Positions 10,363 to 20,469 of a DNA stretch of 64,000 bases are shown piece by piece. The translations under genes and the position numbers were made by a program. Source of the stretch: Calendula officinalis (Eukaryota > Streptophyta > Magnoliopsida > Asterales > Asteraceae); the NCBI GenBank assembly GCA_963853835.1, contig OY970826.1:78300929-78364928 (forward strand). The letters are read 5' to 3'. The notes beneath the pieces were generated by a model. It made no database searches. It worked only from the letters and a program-made list of their open reading frames with translations, and was not told the origin of the DNA. Within the stretch, counting starts at the first letter, position 1. Each line of letters begins with the position of its first letter.

Positions 10363-12672
10363 TTAAGATTGATCGCCATTATCATCTTTCTTGACCACAT
10401 CAGAGCTCGCATCTTTTACCTTTTTACCCTCACCTTCAACAGATTCAGCATTAGAACAATGATTCTTCAAAACCGTCGAAATGTCAACTTCCGACGCACC
10501 CGCAAGCTTAAACCGGTCAACCGCCGTCTCCAAGTTTGACTTCCAACCGGTCAAACCCAACTTACACTCAACTTGAGATCTCTCAAAAAGCATATTCCCC
10601 CAAAACAAATGTATCTGAGATCTCATCACCGCCGCTTGCTCTGCTGACTCATCACCCGAAACTTCACCACCAATCTTTGACTTTTTCTTGACCAGTTCTT
10701 CCTTCTTACCAAAATTAGGATCTTTAGCCCGTTGTTCTTCAAGTTTCTCCCACATTTCAGTAGCCGATTTCATCTTCTCTTCAGCACTATCAAACAACTC
10801 AATCGTCTCACTCGGGTCCCACTTTGACAGATCATCTTTTTTAGCAACAACAAACGACCAATAAAGTTTCGCCATTTCAAATTGCTGTTGACCTAATGCT
10901 AACAACCCTTCATAAAAATCGGGTTTAATCGATAAAGCTTCTTCATATTTTTCCTTTGCTGACGTGTACTTTTCTTTAACCCAATCATAAGCTGCTTGAA
11001 GTCGGGTTGTAACAACTTCTTTATCACCCGAATCATCGATTGGAATCCGTTTTCGGGCTGCACACATGTGAACATTTCCCCAATTGAAAAAAGCCAAAGC
11101 TGCAACTTCTTGAAACTTTGAAGCTGCTTTATCAAATAGAATTTGGGCTTCTTCACTTGTAACTGTTTCTTCTAAAGCTTCAGAACACATTTCCATGCCC
11201 AATTCGTGTAAGTCAATATGGGCATCTGGGTCAACCCCCACGTGGGTCCGGAACAATTGGGCAAATTCAAATAACCAATCGTCCATTTCAACTTCTTTCA
11301 ATTCGGGCTCTTCAGTTGGTTGTTGGTTTTCGGTTAGATCGGTTTCTTTTTCTGTTTTTTGATGGTTTTCGGGGGTCGAATCGGGCCCACTATTGTTATT
11401 GTCTTCTTCAATCGATTCAATCGGTTCAACTGGTTCGATTTCAACGGGTTTTTCTTCTTCTACTTCTTCTAACAATGGTGGTTCTTGTTCGGGGTTAACC
11501 TCAACAATGTGCAATTTTAACATCGCGAAAAGATCGAGTTTTTCGATATCGGGTTCTTTATCGGGAAGAACGGGCCCGTCTGCAATTGATTCGGCTATTC
11601 TGAGCTCACGGGTACAAGTTATAGTCACTAAATCACCATCATCGTCTTTGTATTTTATTAAAACATGTTTAGAAGATGGAAACCTTTTGCTCACGATTTC
11701 TCTCAACATTTTGAAGTTGCAGTTTACTGGCATTTGTGCTAGACGGATATCATGATCATACACAAGTTTCAAAGGTCTTGAATGAATTACAACTTCTGAA
11801 ATCAATTGTTTTGTAGATATCACCTTTTCGTTCTGTTTATTTTTAACGATATTAGAAGAACCATTTTCAGGCTTCAAAACAAGTTTAGGCATTTGGGTGG
11901 TTTTAACCTCATGATGATCATTTTCAACAGGTGGGACTGGATATGTCTTATCTTGCTTATTGTTAGCAACACCAGCCGGCCCAGAAAGCCCGGTTTTCTT
12001 AGGAACGGGTCGGGCCGGCAAACAAGGGCCCAATCCTGAAATGGGGGCCCCACGGATAGCAGAAGCCCCCAGAGCCGCGGGTGATGGTCGGCTCTGGAGG
12101 TCCTGCTGGGCCTCCTGACGGGCCCCAATGATTGGGGCCCGCAACCTCCGGGCGATCTCCAGACCATCCCGGTGGTTTGGTTCGGTACCTAAAAGCGTTT
12201 GCACATCCAGCAAAGCCATTTCATACTTGCCTACAGCCTCAAATGCCCGAGCCCTACGAAGCAGGGCTCGGACATATGCAGGCTGAACCTGAAGTGCCAT
12301 AGAGCACTCAGATATCACCATTTTGTAATCTATGGGCTTCATTTGCATCAAACAAGCGGCCCGATTACTATGGTACACTGCTCGGTCTGGGTGGGTCTTA
12401 GGGGTGAGTTTAAGAGCATTTTCATACTGTTCAAGTGCACCAACAAAATCCCTTGCTTGAAACCTTTTATTCCCTTCTTCTTTAAGCTCAAGAGCTCTCT
12501 TTAAGAAAACGGTTGAATCCAAATCAATACCACCATTATTCATCACTGATACAGGTTTGCTGTTAACTCCAGAAACGTGATTATCGGTTTGACTAGGGTT
12601 TTGACTTTGTTTTTGGTTTTGGTTTGGGTTAACACCAGCACCCTTCTTCTTCCTACCACCAGATTTCCCCAT
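10363..12672 (-). CDS. TPR/PB1 protein, PHOX/CLMP1-like
   Basis: Single coding exon of 769 residues. It begins MGKSGGRKKKG. Three TPR repeats lie at about residues 55-175 (ALELKEEGNKRFQARDFVGA onward). A PB1 domain follows at about residues 298-385, starting RPLKLVYDHDIRLAQMP and containing KYKDDDGDLVTITC, the acidic OPCA-like patch. An acidic linker leads to a C-terminal TPR-like helical region at about 475-660. The tail is Lys/Glu-rich. This architecture matches the plant PHOX family, including Arabidopsis CLMP1, which is needed for chloroplast distribution, and related Hsp90/Hsp70 co-chaperone-like proteins. Length is typical (about 750). The lack of introns in the coding region fits. Which paralogue it represents cannot be decided here. 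Confidence 0.88.
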   Translation of the reverse strand: MGKSGGRKKKGAGVNPNQNQKQSQNPSQTDNHVSGVNSKPVSVMNNGGIDLDSTVFLKRALELKEEGNKRFQARDFVGALEQYENALKLTPKTHPDRAVYHSNRAACLMQMKPIDYKMVISECSMALQVQPAYVRALLRRARAFEAVGKYEMALLDVQTLLGTEPNHRDGLEIARRLRAPIIGARQEAQQDLQSRPSPAALGASAIRGAPISGLGPCLPARPVPKKTGLSGPAGVANNKQDKTYPVPPVENDHHEVKTTQMPKLVLKPENGSSNIVKNKQNEKVISTKQLISEVVIHSRPLKLVYDHDIRLAQMPVNCNFKMLREIVSKRFPSSKHVLIKYKDDDGDLVTITCTRELRIAESIADGPVLPDKEPDIEKLDLFAMLKLHIVEVNPEQEPPLLEEVEEEKPVEIEPVEPIESIEEDNNNSGPDSTPENHQKTEKETDLTENQQPTEEPELKEVEMDDWLFEFAQLFRTHVGVDPDAHIDLHELGMEMCSEALEETVTSEEAQILFDKAASKFQEVAALAFFNWGNVHMCAARKRIPIDDSGDKEVVTTRLQAAYDWVKEKYTSAKEKYEEALSIKPDFYEGLLALGQQQFEMAKLYWSFVVAKKDDLSKWDPSETIELFDSAEEKMKSATEMWEKLEEQRAKDPNFGKKEELVKKKSKIGGEVSGDESAEQAAVMRSQIHLFWGNMLFERSQVECKLGLTGWKSNLETAVDRFKLAGASEVDISTVLKNHCSNAESVEGEGKKVKDASSDVVKKDDNGDQS

Positions 12673-12681
12673 GTTTTCTAA

Positions 12682-12795
12682 CTAAAACAGTAGAAACTTA
12701 TAATCTAAACAGAAAAGAATCTACGAACTGTGTAAATTAAAAAATGCTCGATAACAAATCAATTCGTGAAATTGAGAAATAGGTGATAAATTTAC
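12682..12795 (-). other. Predicted 5' UTR intron of the PHOX/CLMP1-like gene
   Basis: On the minus strand a donor CTAG|GTAAATTT at 12795 and an acceptor CTGTTTTAG at 12682 bracket 114 bases lying 9 bases before the ATG. The sequence between them is AT-rich. Inferred from splice consensus only. Confidence 0.45.
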
Positions 12796-13004
12796 CTAGA
12801 TTTTGATTAAGTACACTCCTTTTCGAACGGATTGAAGCGTATGAGATCGTTTGCAATGAATTTGAAATTCTCGAGAGGATTTGATGGGAGTAGAATAACG
12901 AGATTGGGTTTTGGGGGGTTTGAGGAATTTTTTTCTGGTTGAGTTCGAAACCCTAGATAGCAGCAGTAACAACTGATGAGCTTGTATTGTATATCAAGCG
13001 GAGG

Positions 13005-13570
13005 TAGGGGTAAGCATAAAAACCGAAAAACCGAAACCAATCCGTTAAAATCGACAAAATCGAACCGTTAAAACCGAAACCATTTCAAAACCGATGGTTC
13101 GGTTTTAGATTTTGAAAAAACCGATGGATTCGGTTCGGTTTCGGTTTTAACTACAAACCGCCCAATTAAGAAACCGCTCCACTAATATTTAATATATTAT
13201 ATATTTTATTTTATTTTATAGTTATTAAATAAAATTCGACATATTTGAATATTTGAAAGTCCATCTACTATGGTTTATTAATGTTTATATTGTTATTATA
13301 TGCTATAAAATTCATTTATAGTTTGAATTTTGGGCTAAAAATGGTGTTCATTGTTGAAATTTGTATGTAATTTTGGAAAAATGAAGATTAGTATATTTAT
13401 GTTCAAATCAAGGCGGATTCGGTTTTAAAACCGAAACTGAACCGTTAATGGCTAAAAACCATTAAAACCGAAACCGATATAAACCGAAACCATTGGTTTT
13501 GAAAATCCTAAAACCGAAATTAGCGGATTCGGTTCGGTTTGAACCTAAAACCGCCCCATGCACACCCCTA
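13005..13570. mobile_element. hAT-type MITE rich in AAACCG words
   Basis: 566 bp with left end TAGGGGTAAGCAT and right end ATGCACACCCCTA, flanked by the 8 bp near-duplications AGCGGAGG (12997-13004) and AGTGGAGG (13571-13578). An 8 bp target site and TAGGGGTG-type ends are hAT features. The body is built from AAACCGAAACCGAT and GGTTCGGTTTCGG words on both strands, allowing extensive pairing. Non-coding. Confidence 0.8.
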
Positions 13571-14391
13571 AGTGGAGGATTCAGGACCTACTTTTATGAT
13601 CTTTCGATACATAGTTGGGCTCCATCACTAATATTTGAGTTATTACATAAACAGTCCCTCTATTATTGTCAACTATGAATTACTTTGTCCTTTAACTTTA
13701 ACTTATCTTTCCAAAATGAAAATCCAATAGCACTTTAGTCTAGACGAGCTAAAATTGGCTTCAAAAAGAAAAATCGATCCGGATTTGAAACCCGACTAAT
13801 TTCGGTCGACAAGGTCAAAACCAGTTTAAGTTTAAACCGGATCGGATCAAGACGGATTACATTGGATTCGGATATTAACCGCTTCGGACCGGACTGAAAC
13901 CATATCGGAGTTAATCCATTTTGAAACTACTTCAAGTTTTATATATTTTTTGCTCTTTTAGTGGTGTTAAACTTTTTAAGATATCAAATAAAAAACAATA
14001 AAAATTGAGTTTTAAACATTGAAGTAGGAAATCATAATAACAGTATATGTCGAAATTATAATAAAAATGGTTGTTGTTATATACATGATTTGCGGATTAT
14101 TTATTAGACATAGTGCTTTAATCGTTAGTTTTTATGCAACAAATTATTGCATTCCATCTCTCCCAATAAGGCACGATTATTTTTTAATATGAAATTGGTA
14201 AACACGAATAAAAATAATTATGTAAGAATTCTTAATAGTTACCAATATCGGGTTTGCTTACTCATGTCACATTAATGTCACATTAGCTTTCTGCTCTTCA
14301 GGCCAAACACAAAATACTCCGACCAAATCCCGTATTGAAAAACAAAACCAAGACCGAACCTTGACATTAATTTAATTAATGCATGTATTAC
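13571..14391. other. Intergenic, AT-rich
   Basis: No gene is recognised. A CCGG/CGGATC-rich stretch at 13770-13930 has a composition like the hAT MITE just before it, but I could not define ends. Confidence 0.4.
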
Positions 14392-14857
14392 TTATCTTTA
14401 CTACTTATAAAACATTTAGACCTTTCTATAAACAGATGACTGAAAATTCAGCCAATAACTTTCCATTTTTGAGTTTCCTTTAAGTTTAAAAAAGTTGCAG
14501 AACACACGATTCGAACCTAGGACCAACAACTTCATAGATAGAGTCGCTAACAACTAAGCTAGATGGATAGACGATTATTTCTTCATAAACAACATAAATA
14601 TTCTACTCTTTCCTAACCTCAGTTATCTTTACTACTTATAAAGCATTTAGACCTTTCTGTAAATAGATGACTGAAAATTCAGCCAATAACTTTCCATTTT
14701 TTAGTTTCCTTTAAGTTTAAAAAAGTTGCAGAACACACGATTCGAACCCAGGACCAACAACTTCATAGATAGAGTCGCTAACCAACTAAGCTAGATGGAT
14801 GGACGATTATTTCTTCATAAACAACATAAATATTCTACTCTTTCCTAACCTCAGTTA
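14392..14857. repeat. 231 bp tandem duplication containing a SINE
   Basis: TTATCTTTACTACTTATAAA starts at 14392 and again at 14623. The two units are nearly identical through CCTAACCTCAGTTA. On the minus strand each unit contains a tRNA-like head: an A-box-like TAGCTTAGTTGGTTAGCG (one copy has lost bases, reading GCTAACAACTAAGC on the plus strand) and a B-box-like GGGTTCGAATCGTG. A poly-A-like tail (TTTTTTAAACTTAAAGG) follows on that strand. Confidence 0.8.
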
Positions 14858-16523
14858 CCTCCCTTAAAAACACCCCAGACGTTTCAGTTCCCCTAACCGT
14901 AATATTGACTCATCGGTTCCTTCAACATCGATTCCTTCAACCTCGGGCATGCACTGTGTATACTTACCTGCATCGGTTCCTTCAAGATCTCCTCGATTTC
15001 CATTGCTTCACTGTGTATCATAACGTGTGTTGGTTCCTTCAATCTAATCGTATGTCTGCCCTCATTTCCCTAAATCTCACAGCCACACTAATCGCTCAAG
15101 TAAACCCTAATCGTCTTATTTTGAAGTGTCGTAATTCAAAATTTTGTAATTACAACGAAACATATACGTTGTATGCTTATTCGTGTGATTTCAATTTCAT
15201 GTTGCAGGTGTATACATTGTGTTTGGTTACAATTAATTGATTATTCGTCAATTAGAGGTATACACAAAATCCTGTATTAACTTTTCGTATTATCTGACGC
15301 AAGTGGGATTTAGTTTTCAATTGATAATTAGGTAACTTTACCTTTATGTTACTCATAAGTTTATAATTGATAATTAGGTTTATGATTTTTATTTGCAGTT
15401 TATATTCAGTTTATTACCATAGTCTTCAGATGTAATAGCCAGATCTCAGAAAATGTTAATCATAATATATTTTTGACCTAACATTCAAAAGTGTTATTAT
15501 GAGTTGTGACTTGAAATCACAATAATCACTTGACTCCAAACACCGACTAATTTAGTTATTTGGATTATGGAATTGTAACGTTGAATAAGTCTTGATATAA
15601 CTTGAAATTGTAGCTGTTCAAATTAGTTTGATTCTTAGTTGGAATTCTGGGAATAAATGCTAAACATGTAGACTTTTGTGTGCATACAGGCTACATTTGA
15701 GACTCAATAGGATATAGAGTTAATGAGCTTTACTGATTACTTTGGATGACAATTTTCAAGTGTCAATGCTTCACAGTGTCCTTGGATGAAGTTAATGAGA
15801 GAAGCTGGTGTTACAAAAGTTGCATATGTAAGTCTTTTCGTGACTTTTCAAGATGTAGATGTTCAACTGGAAATCTGGAATAAATTTTATAAACTGGCAG
15901 ACATGGTTTTGCTAAAAAAGTTTACTGACCTCATCAAGTGTTGAAGTGATAGGGACAATGTCGGTTCCACCCATTTAGACGAGCCCTTTACCACCAAGCC
16001 CAATGAGCCCAGAACCTGGAAAGTGTACCAAAGGAGGAAGCACATGGTGAACAAGATGAAGGGCCAGGATTGAAAGAATCTTTAAGCCCTTATGCAGAAG
16101 AGAGAGAATGAAAGAATATTATTTAGTTAGTGGAGCAGTATTGTAATTTCACTTTTTGCATTGTCTAAGAATTGGAATTCGGCTTTTAGCTTGGGATTTG
16201 GCAGAGAAGCTTCTTAGAACTTCTTCTGATTATTTTGTTCATCTATTTTCATTTTCAATCAAGATCACGTATTGCTATTTACAATTTCTGTGTTCTTATT
16301 ACGATCACTATCAATATCTTATCATGAAGTTTTAGGTATTTAATGTTGTTTGTGATTTGGTTTTGCAGGTAGTTTGCAACGTAAAAATGTTGCAGTGTTG
16401 GATAGTGATGATACAGATAGCATGAGTTCATCTTCAACTATTCGGTTTGATTTAATCAATCATATAAAAATCTTTTATTTATTTATTTATTTATTTTTCT
16501 TTTAACTTTATTTTGAAAAAAAC
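14858..16523. other. Unassigned region with retroelement-like tail
   Basis: A 111-codon open frame at 14905-15240 carries repeated Arg-Phe-Leu-Gln words arising from a repeated CGGTTCCTTCAA sequence. I regard it as chance. Around 15950-16330 the sequence (CCCAATGAGCCCAGAACCTG through AATCAAGATCACG) looks like the end of an LTR or other retroelement, but no boundaries or domains are clear. Confidence 0.3.
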
Positions 16524-16863
16524 TGGACAAAGAACAATTTATACAAGAAGAAAAGGAGCTTCTGCTCAGCTGTACACAAAGATCCAGTCACATGTGAGTG
16601 GGGCCCTTGATAAGGGGATTTGTCTTATTGATAAATTTGACAAAATGAATGATCAAGATAGGTAATTTACTACACTTTTATGATGTTTTTCATGGTTTAA
16701 TTTGCAATTTAAGGTCTAATTATGTTTTTTTTTAATATCTGATAGAGTATTGTTCATGAAGCAATGGAACAACAAAGCATTTGTATATCTAAAGCTGGCA
16801 TTGTTCAAGCAAGGGTTGCTCTGTCTGGCTCTTCGGGGCTTCAATTTGATGAAATGAAAAAGG
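16524..16863 (+). pseudogene. MCM2 helicase fragment
   Basis: Translation gives pieces of the MCM AAA+ core. GQRTIYT...KGASA is followed, after a frameshift, by AVHKDPVTCEW. Then come GALDKGICLIDKFDKMNDQD and, past an intron-like gap (about 16661-16742), VHEAMEQQSICISKAGIV. In functional MCM proteins the Walker B block reads IDEFDKMND; here the Glu is Lys. Several residues expected between KDPVT and GAL are missing and frames do not join. The intron-like spacer indicates a DNA-level fragment rather than a processed copy. Only about 100 codons of the 900-plus expected are present. MCM2 rather than another MCM is suggested by AVHKDPVTREW-like wording, from memory. Confidence 0.75.
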
Positions 16864-17399
16864 TATTTGGAAAGAGACTGACACAAAAATGTATTGCGAG
16901 TTTCAAATATTTCAATTGATTGATAAAATGTAAATATTAACTCGTGATTCAAAGAATGCATACAGGAATACATAAAATTTGCAATACATTAATAATCTTT
17001 CAACAAAAGTTATGAACTGATTTTGGTTGTGTTTAGCCCGTTTTGATTTTTACCCATCCTTATATTTGTTCTATATAAGCATTACAATTATATGCTGTAA
17101 CAGTGTTTAATTAAATTTGGTTACTAATTAAGTATGTTTATCAAGTATACATTTTGAAACTAAGGATAAACTTATTCTTGTCTAATTAAATCACGTCTCT
17201 ATCTCTTCATGGTCGTGTAATGTGAAAAGAAGTAGCAATTATGATCCAGGAATCAAATATGAGACTTCCATATTATTAGCAAAGGGTTCTTAGCAACTAA
17301 GATTATATGATAAATGTTGGTTACTTGAGTGCAAAAGTGCAATTACTTATGCATCATATTATCTTGATTAATCCTTAACTTATATTATTCAATTGACCA
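16864..17399. other. AT-rich intergenic sequence
   Basis: Nothing recognisable was found in this stretch. Confidence 0.4.
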
Positions 17400-17550
17400 C
17401 CACCATAACAATTCATCACCGCCACCACCCACCGGCATCATAAACCACCACCACCACCACCATTAACCATCACTACACACCACACCACCCCACCACCATC
17501 ACTATCTTCATAGGGTACCCGCCGCCGCATTATGTGGGTACCTACTAGTC
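17400..17550. repeat. CACCAC-rich tract ending in a GGGTACCC hairpin
   Basis: Degenerate CCACCACCA repeats are followed by GGGTACCCGCCGCCGCATTA and GTGGGTACCTACTAGT. The same terminal hairpin occurs in the opposite orientation at 62284-62330 and, decayed, at 62750-62800, each next to a GGTGGTGAT-rich tract. This is therefore one end of a dispersed element family. Confidence 0.6.
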
Positions 17551-17810
17551 ATGCTTAATGTACAAACGCCTTACAATTGAACTAAAGAAACGGTAACAAA
17601 AGGGCAATAATGTAAATTTACGTGATGGGTGCATTTAGGGTTCTTGCTAGGTCTCCCTATAAGTACGAAGCAGTCCCGTCGTCTCCAGTACTGTTTATTC
17701 ATCCACCTTCTTTCTTAATTTTATGTTCTTGAAACCATCACTGCAATTAAGTCGTACATTTTGCGATATGAGTTCTTTATCTAGAGATTTATTCTTTAAT
17801 TTTGAGTAAA

Positions 17811-17940
17811 TTTTTTTTTGAACGGCAAGTTAGTAAGTTAGTGGTTCGAGCCTAGACAGTGACATCCACAAGGACAGTATGCCTTCCCTCGAACCTTCCA
17901 CCTTATTGTCCACGACGGGACTTGAACCCATCATTTTTTT
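17811..17940 (-). mobile_element. SINE, 5'-truncated copy
   Basis: Same family as 38176-38367 and 48257-48445. The copy keeps the poly-T (minus-strand poly-A) end at 17811-17818 and the body words TTAGTGGTTCGAGCCTAGAC and GACGGGACTTGAACCCAT (the B box read on the minus strand). It lacks the A-box end seen in the two complete copies. Confidence 0.7.
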
Positions 17941-18327
17941 GCAAATTTCATTTCTACGATTTTTATTTGTTTTTATATTAGCGGGAAAGATAAACCCTAA
18001 ATCGTAAATATAAGGTGCTGTAATTAAGACGATTGTAGCATGTATTTTGAATCGAATTGACCGCTGCCTAGAAAATGGTCGGACTGGAACCAGCTGGATG
18101 AACTGTATTGCAAAAATAATCTAAAAAATACATTGAAATTGCGGTCATCTGCAATTTACTTAACCATGGTACAGTCAATTTGCTTCATTAAACACTGAAT
18201 TCAAGCAATGAAGATAATATTAACACAGACTCATAAATAACTTCTATAATATTAACACAGCGTCAAGCAATAATTATAATATGTGATTGCAATCTTCTAA
18301 TATTTGCAGTAAACAGGGTTTTTGACA

Positions 18328-18490
18328 AGATGGGGCTAGCCCACTTGGCTAACATGGAGAGAAACTAACAAGGAGGTTTTGGGTTCAATCCCCAGCATAG
18401 GATATTTATATGTAATTATATGACAGTACTAGAGGCTGTCATAAGATATATATAAAATAATTGTACATATAACTGACTCCTGAATTTTAA
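18328..18490 (+). mobile_element. tRNA-derived SINE-like element
   Basis: GGGGCTAGCCCACTTGGCTA (A-box-like) and GGGTTCAATCCCC (B-box-like) are spaced as in a Pol III promoter. The tail includes CTCCTGAATTTTAAGAATT, a word also found inside the GACAGCCCT MITE family. Ends are not precisely defined. Confidence 0.5.
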
Positions 18491-18599
18491 GAATTATCTA
18501 AACCCAACAAATATTTGTATCCCATTCTTGACTTTTGTATCCGATTGGAAGAATTCAGATGATTCATGAAAGACTGTAAAATATAGTCAATCACGATAA

Positions 18600-19030
18600 G
18601 CAAACACAACAGACAATTGTAGAAGATGATGAACTAGTAATTATGAGTAGACTAGAATCCGTTCTTAAAAAAGGGTTAAAAAGAACTATAATCTGTTTAG
18701 ACTGGTAGGTATGGGTCAATATTAATTGGCGTGGGGGTGAGGTGGCAAGGGTAACGGCGTGGGAGAAAAGGCAAACACCACCCCCACCAGCGGCGTGGGG
18801 GGTTGGCGTCGTGGGGTTGGGGCACGCGCAACGCGGCACAATGCATGTGGGGTGCAATATTTGATGGAAAAAGAGCTGTTGGGAGGGAATAAATATTAAA
18901 AAATTGGTGTTGTGTGGTGGATATTTCCTAGAGATGATGTGATGCGGGGGTGATGTGGTTGTTGAGGTGGCAGATGATTTGACAGAAAAAATAGGTGTCA
19001 GTGTCGTACCCATACCCCACAGCCTTATAA
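18600..19030. other. GC-rich low-complexity island
   Basis: GTGGGG/ACCCCCAC-rich sequence at 18720-18850, with imperfectly mirrored GGTAGGTATGGGT (about 18702) and ACCCATACCCCAC (about 19008), suggests a MITE. A 140-codon minus-strand frame here is low complexity (Thr, Pro, Ser, His) and is not credited as a gene. Confidence 0.35.
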
Positions 19031-19757
19031 GGTCCAGTCCAATGCGGCTGTAACAAAAGCCGGCGGTTCACATCCAGTCCCTATCTTGCGTATCAACCCG
19101 TCTGGATCGGCCCGGCAACACACCAACTTCATGTTCCGACCCGGTCATGAAAACATTGTTTATAATCTATATTTTGTAAAACTCTTGTTTGGTCGTTCAA
19201 AGACTCTGTAATTCGTTAATTATCAACACCCGTGAACCTAAAGGATCGCTCGTGCAACATTTTTCTTAAATAAGAAGTATGAACATAATTTTGATTGAAA
19301 TGATCATATGTAACCATTCATATAATTTTCTCCCTTAAATGTTAAAAAAAATGATTAACATTAATAAAGTCTAAAATTTACATTTTAAAAAGGATTTGAA
19401 ATTATGTAAAAACAAGTTTGAGGCTATTAGCCTCTTCTGAACAATTATTTCTTCCGTTATAAAATCTTGTCATATCAATGTTATGTTACAATTTTTTTAA
19501 TTGACCCAATCCCTTCCCCCTCTCCTTCACTAAGCTTCACCTCTGTTTCTCTCTTCGCCGGTTTCGTCAATATACCGAAAATTAAGGAATAAAAAGCCAA
19601 CTGACGCGTTCCAACAGGAGCGATGGTGCCGTTATACATACCTTAAATGCATGTGTGATAGAATATATATGGATTCAGGCTCACAATTTTGGTCGATATT
19701 TTGGATAGCGTAATGACATTTAATTTGTTTAGGAACAAGTCATGTATTGTTTCGTTG
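19031..19757. other. Left flank of the copia insertion
   Basis: No gene was recognised. The sequence just before the insertion (up to GTTGGGTTT) continues on the far side with GGTTTAGTTGACTATGC. Confidence 0.4.
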
Positions 19758-19762
19758 GGTTT
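19758..19762 (+). repeat. Target-site duplication GGTTT, left
   Basis: Matches GGTTT at 34654-34658 immediately after LTR3. No equivalent duplication flanks LTR2. Confidence 0.9.
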
Positions 19763-20381
19763 TGTTGGAGCAAATCACAGATCAACTTAGTACTGATGCT
19801 GCAGTTAGTGATAATTATGTTTATTACTGATGGGGCAGAAACATTTACTACTGATGAAGTTGATGCTGGTGTTCTCTATAACTTAGTCACTACTGATCAT
19901 ACAAAGATTGAAGATACTACTGATCATTGTAGTTACTACTGACGATGATTATGGACTTACTACTGATCACCAAGTTTACTACTGATGTTACTTATTTACT
20001 ACTGGTGATTGGTTTTACTACTGATACGCGTTTATGGAACATATCAAGTCCGAGATCTTCGCAGAGATAGTTATAGAATGTAAATCAATGTATATCGTTT
20101 ATAATTAGACGTAAATCGTATCCTAGAATAACTAGGGTAAATAGTTTAGCTTCAAGGACTATTATATATAGTTCCTTACGAATTGTAAACGTACGTGTGT
20201 ATTGTTAACTCAATAATATACATTGAAGCTTTTTGTGAAACTGTGTTCTTAATATTCTTACATATTGTTCTTACAGTTCATCGTTCTTAATACATTGATA
20301 TAGTGTTGATCCGCTGCAACTTCTATCATCAATTAGATCTAAGGTGTTTATTAACTTGTTTATAGTTAATCGATCCTGACA
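19763..20381 (+). repeat. Copia LTR 1
   Basis: TGTTGGAG...CCTGACA, 619 bp. The U3 holds about ten TACTACTGAT/TACTACTGGT words between 19785 and 20030. A TATA box lies in ATTATATATAG near 20161-20171. The leader region ends in CGATCCTGACA and is followed by the primer-binding site. Confidence 0.95.
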
Positions 20382-20383
20382 AG

Positions 20384-20395
20384 TGGTATCAGAGA
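20384..20395 (+). other. Primer-binding site, body A
   Basis: TGGTATCAGAG is complementary to the 3' end of initiator methionine tRNA, two bases after the LTR. The twelfth base is A instead of the C seen in body B. Confidence 0.85.
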
Positions 20396-20469
20396 GTATT
20401 GGTTCTAGATCTACTATTTGTTAAGAACAACAAAAAGTTTTAATCTTTAAAACACACACATTATTAATC

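Noticed and set aside
14905..15240. 111-codon ORF with repeated Arg-Phe-Leu-Gln
   Set aside because: Arises from a repeated CGGTTCCTTCAA-type sequence; no family similarity and no supporting signals.
18591..19013. 140-codon minus-strand ORF, Thr/Pro/His-rich
   Set aside because: Low-complexity translation of a GTGGGG-rich island that is probably a MITE.
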